From JANDLT01 sp041743485 (lineage in GTDB: Bacteria; Acidobacteriota; Blastocatellia; Pyrinomonadales; Pyrinomonadaceae), in contig JBGTMR010000286.1 in the NCBI GenBank assembly GCA_041743485.1, forward strand, positions 1 through 9,888: a DNA stretch of 9,888 nt, written 5' to 3'. The notes beneath the pieces were generated by a model. That model saw nothing but the letters and a program-made list of their open reading frames with translations, was not told where the DNA came from and did not search any database. Within the stretch, counting starts at the first letter, position 1. Every line of letters starts with the position of its first letter. Positions 1 through 5,550 of this stretch are shown in pieces. A program made the translations under genes and the position numbers.

Positions 1-257
1 CCTTGCGCGTTGATGACGCGATGCCAAGGCACATCTTCCGTCGCCGCGTGCATACAATAACCGACGGTGCGCGCGTCATAGCCCGCGCCGAGTATCTCCG
101 CCAGTTGCCCGTAAGTCATCACGCGCCCCGCAGGAATACGCCGCACAATCTCAAACACGCGCTCACGATAAGACGGACTATCACGCCGCTCACGCGCCAC
201 AACTCCACCTTTCACAACTTCATCTTTTTTGCGCGTCGTCTTCACTTCATCACTCAT
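1..257 (-). CDS. Alkyltransferase-like (ATL/MGMT-family) DNA-binding protein, 3'-truncated by the window edge
   Basis: Reading leftwards from ATG at 257, 85 residues are visible before the window ends. After a charged N-terminal tail (about residues 1-26) comes the MGMT DNA-binding fold: the segment YRERVFEIVRRIPAGRVMTYG (about residues 30-50) and the helix-turn-helix with a candidate arginine finger (R63, in DARTVGY). The active-site motif reads VPWHRVI: Trp78 occupies the place of the Cys in the PCHRV motif of O6-alkylguanine alkyltransferases. In known ATL proteins this swap removes alkyl transfer; they bind O6-alkylguanine lesions and hand them to nucleotide excision repair, so that role is inferred here. 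The start is supported by AAAGG (269-265), seven bases upstream. The gene lies 11 bases after the preceding small gene and is probably the last or a late gene of a minus-strand operon. The C-terminus is outside the window. Confidence 0.88.
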   Translation of the reverse strand, partial: MSDEVKTTRKKDEVVKGGVVARERRDSPSYRERVFEIVRRIPAGRVMTYGQLAEILGAGYDARTVGYCMHAATEDVPWHRVINAQ

Positions 258-268
258 ACTTCCGCCTT

Positions 269-571
269 TCAACCTTCGCCTTTCGCCTTTGCTTCGCTCC
301 AGCGTTTCTTAAATGTGCCGCGTCTTTCGCTCCACCATCGTCGCCATGCCTCTATGCTTTCTGCGCGTTGTGGCGGCGAACTCGCCGGTTGAAAGTCCAG
401 TCACGTCGAAGTCTTATCGCGCAAAGTCATCTCGGCGAAGAAGCGCGTTTGTAAATCTTCACTTGAAAGCAAATCTATCAATTCGTCAATCGAGAGATGT
501 TCATAACGACGACGCAACGCGGCGAAGCGTTCGCGTGATAAAGGGTTTGATGAGGCGGAAGTTTCGTTCAT
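269..571 (-). pseudogene. Small protein gene (HEAT-tail-like WRRWW motif) interrupted by an in-frame TGA
   Basis: ATG at 571-569 overlaps the stop of the upstream cyclase gene (ATGA), which suggests translational coupling. The frame runs 56 codons (MNETSASSNPLSRERFAALR...) to a TGA at 403-401. It then stays open in the same frame to a TGA at 271-269, 100 codons in all counting the internal stop. The first half contains an amphipathic stretch, SIDELIDLLSSEDLQTRFFA, like one HEAT repeat. The second half reads LDFQPASSPPQRAESIEAWRRWW and then a basic tail. The combination resembles the tail seen in some HEAT-repeat proteins, where 'TGQDFGFDP...R...W..WW' follows the last repeat; this likeness is from memory. 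Because both halves fit one motif and fill the gap to the next gene exactly, I read this as one gene with a nonsense mutation, a sequencing error or a recoded stop. A gene finder would report only 401-571. Function unknown. Confidence 0.5.
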
Positions 572-1254
572 TTCAAATCCAGTGTCCGAAGCACTGCCCG
601 CGCTGGCGCGCCGTCGCCCGTTCCCGACGCGATTTTAAGCGGAAGGCAAATCAATTCGTATTCACCGGAAGCGATGCCCGCGAGGTTCAAGCCTTCGATG
701 ATGATGATTTCAGCTTGCAACAAAGCTTCGTGCGTCGCAAAACTTCCGCCTTGAAATTGCTCGACCGAAAGATAATCCAGACCGACGAGGCGCACGTTGC
801 GATTGACGAGTTCACCCGCCGCTTCCGGTTCGATGTAAGTGAAATCTTCGTGAAAGCGCGACGCTGTTTCGTCATGCACATCATTCTTAACGGCTTCGAT
901 GAGCGGTTGCCAAAAACCGGAATTGCGCGTTTTGAAAAGCACACGCACGGCATCTCGCGGGACAAGGGCGCGCACGTGTTTGAGCGTGACGGCAGGCGCA
1001 TCGTTCGGAATTTCGACGACGTGCGCCGCACCGATGAGCGTGTCTAGCGACAAGTTTTTAACTTGATTCGCCCTTTCGATGAAGTGCGCGGGAGCATCAA
1101 CGTGCGTCGCGGTGTGCGCCCCGAATTTAAGGTTCGTGACGTTCGCCGCATCGCCCTTTTCGAGGCTTGCCGCCGAAGTGATTTCAACTTTCGGGTCGCC
1201 GGGAAACACCGGAGTCAAAACGGAAATCGGAACGCTGATGTCGTAGATTGCCAT
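568..1254 (-). CDS. Cyclase family protein, kynurenine formamidase-like metal-dependent hydrolase
   Basis: The 228-residue product has the length and layout of the cyclase/arylformamidase family (PF04199-type). The N-terminus MAIYDISVPIS...VFPGDP is typical of the family. The metal/catalytic signature HTATHVDAPAHF lies at about residues 47-58, giving likely ligands His47, His51 and Asp53 and a catalytic His57. Further conserved pieces are GLDYLSVE (about 158-165), THEALL (about 174-179), IIEGLNL (about 185-191) and GDGAPAR near the C-terminus. Members hydrolyse N-formylkynurenine or other small amides and lactones with a divalent metal; the true substrate cannot be read from the sequence, so no gene symbol is given. 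No tryptophan-catabolic gene is adjacent. ATG at 1254 has no clear Shine-Dalgarno. The stop overlaps the start of the next minus-strand gene by ATGA. It is probably the first gene of the operon, driven by the promoter-like site at 1303-1333. Confidence 0.88.
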   Translation of the reverse strand: MAIYDISVPISVLTPVFPGDPKVEITSAASLEKGDAANVTNLKFGAHTATHVDAPAHFIERANQVKNLSLDTLIGAAHVVEIPNDAPAVTLKHVRALVPRDAVRVLFKTRNSGFWQPLIEAVKNDVHDETASRFHEDFTYIEPEAAGELVNRNVRLVGLDYLSVEQFQGGSFATHEALLQAEIIIIEGLNLAGIASGEYELICLPLKIASGTGDGAPARAVLRTLDLK

Positions 1255-1302
1255 AACGAAAATCGTGTGCGTGACGGAGGTTCAATTCAGGGAACGTGGG
1301 GC

Positions 1303-1333
1303 ATGGTACTACACCGCGCGCAAAGCGTGTCAA
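1303..1333 (-). promoter_or_regulatory. Putative promoter of the cyclase operon
   Basis: On the minus strand a perfect TTGACA -35 box (1333-1328) is followed by two candidate -10 boxes: TAGTAC (1311-1306, 16-bp spacing) or TACCAT (1308-1303, 19-bp spacing). Transcription would begin near 1296-1300, leaving about 45 bases before the cyclase ATG. Only the -35 box is strong. The site sits in the divergent gap between the cyclase gene and mqnA. Confidence 0.4.
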
Positions 1334-1420
1334 CGGCGTTTCAACGAAGCGAAAGCGGGATGAACGATGAACCGAAAGCCGTGCGGGAAAGCGAACCAAA
1401 GCCAATCACGAAAGCGGTTC

Positions 1421-1449
1421 TTGCTTGATGCGTGAGGGCGCGTTAGCAT
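1421..1449 (+). promoter_or_regulatory. Weak promoter-like site before mqnA (possible leaderless start)
   Basis: TTGCTT (1421-1426) and TAGCAT (1444-1449) are separated by exactly 17 bp. Both match the consensus only partly. If used, transcription would start at or just before the mqnA ATG at 1457. That agrees with the absence of a Shine-Dalgarno sequence there. Confidence 0.22.
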
Positions 1450-1456
1450 CTCTTTT

Positions 1457-2287
1457 ATGGAGTTAGAGACGAAGTACAAAGCTTGCGCGCCGCGTGTCGC
1501 CGCGTCGAGTTACCTGAACACCGCGCCGTTAATTTGGAGTTTTCAGCACGGTACGCGACAGGGCGAAATCGCATTGTTGACCGACCGCGCTCCGGCACGC
1601 AGCGCGGAACTCTTGAAAAGTAAAAGGGTCGAAGCCGCGCTTGTTCCGGTTATCGAATATCAGAGGATGCCGGATGTTCGCATCGTGCCGGGCGTGTGCG
1701 TCGGTTCTCGAAGGCGTGTGCGAAGCGTCGTGTTGGTGACGAACGGCATGGAGTTGAACGAAATCAAAACCGTCGCCCTAGACACTTCATCGCGCACTTC
1801 CGCCGCCCTTGTGCAAATCGTTTTTCGTGAATTTATAGGGCGCGCACCGCTCTACTTTTCGCGTGCGCCGGACATCAACCCGATGCTCGAAAATCACGAC
1901 GCGGCATTGCTTATCGGTGATCCGGCGATGACGGTCGCGGCGGAAGGGCGGCGCGTTTTCGATTTGGCGACGGTGTGGCGCGAACACACCGGACTCGGTT
2001 TCGTGTTCGCCGTGTGGATGATAAACGCGCATCTAACCAACGATGATTTAATCAAGCGAGTTGATTGGAAGGCGGCGCGCGATGAAGGCTTGGCACACGT
2101 CGAAAACATCATCACGGCTTACGAAATTGATGTGCCTTTGCCGCGTGATGAATTGCGAACTTATTTGCGCGATAACATCTGTTACGAGTTGGACGATGAA
2201 CTGCTCGCCGGATTGAATCTGTTCTATCGTCTCGCACACAAGCACGAACTGATTCCGCGTGTACGACCGCTTGAGATTTTCAAGTAA
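1457..2287 (+). CDS. mqnA: Chorismate dehydratase MqnA (futalosine menaquinone pathway)
   Basis: The 276-residue cytosolic product matches MqnA, which dehydrates chorismate to 3-[(1-carboxyvinyl)oxy]benzoate, the first step of the futalosine route to menaquinone. Family landmarks in order: SYLNTAPL (about residues 18-25), SAELLKSKRVEAALVPVIEY (about 49-68, the site-forming loop with the conserved VP), the strand RSVVLV (89-94), ALDTSSRTSAAL (about 107-118) and DAALLIGDPAM (about 148-158). These are the periplasmic-binding-protein-like pocket motifs of the family, and the length is usual. ATG 1457 places about 12 residues before the first conserved strand; no Shine-Dalgarno is visible upstream. 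mqnC follows after 64 bases, so the two probably form one pathway operon. The other futalosine genes (mqnB, mqnD, mqnE) are not in the window. Confidence 0.93.
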   Translation: MELETKYKACAPRVAASSYLNTAPLIWSFQHGTRQGEIALLTDRAPARSAELLKSKRVEAALVPVIEYQRMPDVRIVPGVCVGSRRRVRSVVLVTNGMELNEIKTVALDTSSRTSAALVQIVFREFIGRAPLYFSRAPDINPMLENHDAALLIGDPAMTVAAEGRRVFDLATVWREHTGLGFVFAVWMINAHLTNDDLIKRVDWKAARDEGLAHVENIITAYEIDVPLPRDELRTYLRDNICYELDDELLAGLNLFYRLAHKHELIPRVRPLEIFK

Positions 2288-2351
2288 CATTTGATGACTG
2301 GGATTTGAAATCGAACATTTCAGATTTGAGATTTGCCGGATAAAGAGACTC

Positions 2352-3503
2352 ATGCAAAACACATTCGATATTCAACCGATTCTTGACCGCGTGCTAAGCG
2401 GCGAACGCTTGAGCGGCGAAGATGCCGCGACGCTTTTAGCGAGTGATGATTTCGTTCGCATCGGCTTGGCTGCCGATGAAATCAGAAAGCGTCATCACCC
2501 CGAAAACATCGTCACATACATCATTGACCGCAACATCAATTACACGAACGTCTGTAACGTCGTCTGCACGTTCTGCGCGTTTTACCGGCGTCCGGGCGGC
2601 AAGGATACTTACGTTTTAACGATGGACGAGATTTGCCGCAAGATTGATGAAACGATTGCTCTAGGCGGTACGGGCGTTTTGATGCAAGGCGGTTTGCACC
2701 CGGATTTGGATTTGGAATGGTATGAAGAATTGCTCTCGACGCTTCACACGCGGTATCCGAAGTTTCAACTTCACTGCTTCTCGCCGCCGGAAATTCATAA
2801 CCTGCATTTGATAACCGGACTCGATTACAGGACGATTCTCCGGCGTCTGAAAGCGGCGGGCTTAAACAGTTTGCCGGGCGGCGGCGGCGAGATTTTAGAT
2901 GATGAAGTGCGTCGCCGCGTCTCTACGAAATGCACGTCGCAGGAATGGCTCGACGTGATGCGCGCGGCTCACCACGAAGGCTTACGCACGACCGCGACGT
3001 TGATGAGCGGCATCGGCGACACGATTGCTCACCGCATCAATCACCTGCAAAAACTGCGCGATTTACAGGACGAAACAGGCGGCTTCACGGCGTTCATCAA
3101 CTGGACGTTTCAACGCGAGAACACCGCGCTCGGACGACGTATCAAAGAAGAATTGACAGGGATTGATTATCTTAAAATGCTCGCGGTCGCGCGTCTGTTT
3201 CTCGACAACTTCGACAACTTTCAATCGTCTTGGGTGACGCAAGATTTGCGCGTTGGACAGATTGCACTCAGGTTCGGGGCGAACGATATGGGCAGCGTGA
3301 TGATTGAAGAAAATGTCGTCTCATCCGCCGGAACGACGCACCACGCTGACGAGAAAACCCTGCGGCATCTCATCTCAACCGCCGGATTTACACCACAGCA
3401 ACGCGACATACTTTACAACTATGTTGACCGTGACGAAGCCGCGCATCTCGACGCCCGCGATTCAGCGAAGTTAGAAGAATTGAGCGTTGCGTTCGCCGAT
3501 TGA
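2352..3503 (+). CDS. mqnC: Cyclic dehypoxanthinyl futalosine synthase MqnC (radical SAM)
   Basis: The 383-residue product is a radical SAM enzyme with the cluster motif CNVVCTFC (Cys68, Cys72, Cys75), the CxxxCxxC spacing expected for binding the 4Fe-4S cluster and S-adenosylmethionine. Other family marks are TNVCNVVCTFCAFYRR (65-80), LMQGGLHPDL (110-119), FSPPEIH, the glycine-rich LNSLPGGGGEIL and the C-terminal SVMIEENVVSSAGT. MqnC converts dehypoxanthine futalosine to cyclic dehypoxanthinyl futalosine, closing the ring of the naphthoquinone precursor. It follows mqnA by 64 bases, a gap that includes a small inverted repeat (TGAAAT/ATTTCA, 2306-2322) and only a weak purine-rich stretch before the ATG. 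MqnE is a paralogue and the main alternative. Pairing with mqnA and the GGLHPDL and SAGTTHHA motifs favour MqnC. Confidence 0.92.
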   Translation: MQNTFDIQPILDRVLSGERLSGEDAATLLASDDFVRIGLAADEIRKRHHPENIVTYIIDRNINYTNVCNVVCTFCAFYRRPGGKDTYVLTMDEICRKIDETIALGGTGVLMQGGLHPDLDLEWYEELLSTLHTRYPKFQLHCFSPPEIHNLHLITGLDYRTILRRLKAAGLNSLPGGGGEILDDEVRRRVSTKCTSQEWLDVMRAAHHEGLRTTATLMSGIGDTIAHRINHLQKLRDLQDETGGFTAFINWTFQRENTALGRRIKEELTGIDYLKMLAVARLFLDNFDNFQSSWVTQDLRVGQIALRFGANDMGSVMIEENVVSSAGTTHHADEKTLRHLISTAGFTPQQRDILYNYVDRDEAAHLDARDSAKLEELSVAFAD

Positions 3504-3528
3504 GTTTTAGGAAAGCGAGGTTCACAAA

Positions 3529-4089
3529 ATGTCGGTTCAATTTGCGAAACACTACTTCACGATTCACGATTACGAACGCATGGGCGAGACGGGGATTTTG
3601 CCCGCAACCAAACGCTATGAACTAATCGATGGAGAAATCATCGAGATGTCACCGATTGGAAGTCGCCACGCCGCATGTGTGGACGCATTGAACAGTTCAC
3701 TTAACCGTCAAGTCGGAGATTCGGTTATCGTCAGAGTGCAGAGTTCGATTGTCTTAAATGATTTCTCCGAACCCGAACCCGACATCGCGTTACTCAAACC
3801 GCGTGCGGACTTTTACCGCAACGCGCTTCCAACGGCTGCCGATGTATTACTCGTTATCGAAGTCGCGGACACGACGCTTCAGTATGACCGTCAGGTTAAG
3901 TTGCCGATGTATGCCCTCGCCGGAATCCCGGAAGCATTGATTTTTAACTTACCGGACGAACGACTTGAGTATCACGCCGACCCCGCGAACGGTGTGTATC
4001 AAGTGACGCGCATTCTCAATCGCGGCGAGAGTCTCGCATCGTCATCCGTCTCCGGCGCGGTGTTCGACGTGGCGGCGATTTTCGGATAA
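3529..4089 (+). CDS. Uma2-family protein with PD-(D/E)XK nuclease fold (DUF820)
   Basis: The 186-residue product carries the Uma2/DUF820 pattern: RYELIDGEIIEMSPIGSRH (about residues 29-47), SEPEPDIALLKP (about 80-91, catalytic Asp85), LLVIEVADTTLQYD (about 107-120, Glu111), Lys124 in DRQVKLPMYA, and GIPEALIFNLPDERLEYH (about 132-149). Together they make the D...ExA...K active site of the restriction-endonuclease-like fold. The family is abundant in cyanobacteria, Acidobacteriota and related genomes. Its biological role is not established; nuclease or transposon-linked functions have been proposed. The start is supported by GAGG (3517-3520), eight bases before ATG. It follows mqnC by only 25 bases and may be co-transcribed, although no link to menaquinone synthesis is evident. 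Confidence 0.9.
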   Translation: MSVQFAKHYFTIHDYERMGETGILPATKRYELIDGEIIEMSPIGSRHAACVDALNSSLNRQVGDSVIVRVQSSIVLNDFSEPEPDIALLKPRADFYRNALPTAADVLLVIEVADTTLQYDRQVKLPMYALAGIPEALIFNLPDERLEYHADPANGVYQVTRILNRGESLASSSVSGAVFDVAAIFG

Positions 4090-4146
4090 ATGCCGCGAAT
4101 CTGTTTCCTCTGACAGAGTGGCTTTATGTTTCGCGTCAAAAGTTCG

Positions 4147-4176
4147 TTGACAGTCGAAGCGTCGAATCGTTAGGAT
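4147..4176 (+). promoter_or_regulatory. Putative promoter of pilT
   Basis: Perfect TTGACA (4147-4152), an 18-bp spacer and TAGGAT (4171-4176, four of six matches to TATAAT). Transcription would begin near 4183, just before the hairpin at 4186, leaving an untranslated leader of about 130 bases before the pilT ATG. Confidence 0.42.
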
Positions 4177-4185
4177 GCTTAAAAG

Positions 4186-4205
4186 GCTTCGTCGCCCGAC
4201 GAAGC
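4186..4205 (+). other. Perfect GC-rich hairpin in the uma2-pilT gap
   Basis: GCTTCGTCG (4186-4194) and CGACGAAGC (4197-4205) are perfectly complementary with a 2-base gap: a 9-bp stem, or a more realistic 8-bp stem with a 4-base loop. It is followed a few bases later by the weakly T-rich GTTTGTTAA. It could end the mqnA-mqnC-uma2 transcript. It could also cap the 5' end of the pilT message, since it starts almost at the predicted transcription start. The missing run of T residues makes a classic intrinsic terminator doubtful. Confidence 0.4.
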
Positions 4206-4311
4206 GCGCCGTTTGTTAATCCCTCCTTCAATCTTCAAGTTCAGCTTCCACTTCTGCCGCAAACCGTCGCTGATTTTCTCTCTACACATTGCACGCAAAA
4301 CACATACTCTT

Positions 4312-5517
4312 ATGTCGCCAAAAATAGATGACTTTTTACGCGCCGCGACGACTTCCGGTGCTTCCGATCTTCACGTTAAAGCCGGTTCGCAGCCGTTCAT
4401 ACGCATCGGCGGCGAACTGCGTCCCGTCGTTGACGCCCCGCGTTTGACGCAGGAAGACACGCTCGATATGGCGTTCTCGATGATGTCGAATCGTCAGAAA
4501 CAACGCTTCAAAGAATCGAACGAAGTTGACATCGCTTACGGTGTCAGTGGACTCGGACGCTTTCGCGCCAACATTTTTCAGCAACGCGGTACGGTCGGAA
4601 TGGTCTTGCGCGTCATCCCCGACACGGTGCGCTCGGTGGCGGAGTTGGCTTTGCCGCCCGTACTGGAGAAAATCGCCAATGAGCGGCGCGGATTGATACT
4701 CGTCACAGGCACGACGGGTTCGGGTAAATCAACGACGCTTGCCGCTCTGGTTGACTTGATAAACGGTACGCGCGGTGGGCATATCGTGACTATCGAAGAC
4801 CCGATTGAGTTTCTGCATCGTGACCGTCGTTCGTTCGTGACGCAACGCGAAATTGATGTGGATACGCAGTCGTTCGCGGGAGCATTGAGAAGTGCTTTGC
4901 GGCAAGACCCGGATGTGATTCTCGTCGGCGAAATGCGCGACCATGAAACGATTGAAACCGCCCTCACCGCCGCCGAAACAGGGCATCTCGTGCTTTCGAC
5001 TTTGCACACTCTGGATGCGACGGAAACCATCATGCGAATCGTTTCAAGCTTCGCGCCGCATCAGCAAAAGAGCGTGCGTATCCAACTCGCGGGCATTCTT
5101 AAAGCCATCGTCTCGATGCGCCTTGTGCGTTCGGCGCGCGGTTCGGGGCGCGTTCCGGCGGTCGAGGTTTTAACGTCAACCGGATTGATACGCGACTACA
5201 TCATCAATGAAGAAAAGACTTCGCTGATTCGGGACGCGATAGCGGCGGGAACGTCGCAATACGGAATGCAGACGTTCGACCAATCGTTGTTCAATCTTTA
5301 CTCGTCGGGTTTGATTACGATTGAAGAAGCTTTGCGCGGAGCGAGCAACCCGGATGAATTCCGCTTGCGAGTCGCGGGAATTCGCTCATCTGCCGACCAA
5401 GCCCGCGAGGAGATGGAGAGCCGGAGTAGTGACAACGAACCTTCGGAAATAAGCTTTCGCGCGTCTCCAAACGAATCACGGAACGGGAAGAAGCCGGTTG
5501 CCAAACAAGCGGTTTGA
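4312..5517 (+). CDS. pilT: Type IV pilus retraction ATPase, PilT/PilU family
   Basis: The 401-residue cytoplasmic ATPase belongs to the GspE/PilT secretion superfamily, whose hexamers drive pilus retraction (twitching motility). After the N-terminal domain (ASDLHVKAGSQP at about residues 17-28, ...RFRANIF at 83-89) come Walker A GTTGSGKST (133-141), the Asp box TIEDPIEF (160-167), Walker B DPDVILVGEMRD with Glu207 (199-210) and the His box GHLVLSTLHT (224-233). YGMQTFDQSLFNLYSSG (about 317-333) is closer to the PilU/PilT2 style than to the AIRNLIRE motif of classic PilT, so PilU is a real alternative. I chose ATG 4312 because family homology begins there; an in-frame TTG at 4213 would add an unlike leader. 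No Shine-Dalgarno is seen. About 45 extra hydrophilic Ser/Asn/Arg-rich residues follow the core. No other pilus gene is nearby. Confidence 0.92.
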   Translation: MSPKIDDFLRAATTSGASDLHVKAGSQPFIRIGGELRPVVDAPRLTQEDTLDMAFSMMSNRQKQRFKESNEVDIAYGVSGLGRFRANIFQQRGTVGMVLRVIPDTVRSVAELALPPVLEKIANERRGLILVTGTTGSGKSTTLAALVDLINGTRGGHIVTIEDPIEFLHRDRRSFVTQREIDVDTQSFAGALRSALRQDPDVILVGEMRDHETIETALTAAETGHLVLSTLHTLDATETIMRIVSSFAPHQQKSVRIQLAGILKAIVSMRLVRSARGSGRVPAVEVLTSTGLIRDYIINEEKTSLIRDAIAAGTSQYGMQTFDQSLFNLYSSGLITIEEALRGASNPDEFRLRVAGIRSSADQAREEMESRSSDNEPSEISFRASPNESRNGKKPVAKQAV

Positions 5518-5550
5518 TGACTGTGTGAATCGTCGAAGTAAGTTGAGCCG

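Noticed and set aside
3..392. A 129-codon plus-strand open frame at the left edge
   Set aside because: It runs antisense to the ATL gene, whose PWHRVI motif and ribosome-binding site are convincing.
313..1047. A 244-codon plus-strand open frame opposite the cyclase gene
   Set aside because: It is antisense to a protein with clear catalytic motifs, is rich in Arg/Phe/Val as expected of a shadow frame, and has no recognisable domain.
4213..4311. Longer pilT start at TTG 4213
   Set aside because: The added residues do not resemble the family, and PilT homology begins at MSPKIDDF (4312).
4578..5033. A 151-codon minus-strand open frame inside pilT
   Set aside because: It is antisense to the Walker A, Walker B and His box coding region and has no domain of its own.
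5518..5550. A terminator between the convergent pilT and nuclease-like genes
   Set aside because: No stem of more than a few base pairs and no T tract was found in the 33-base gap.
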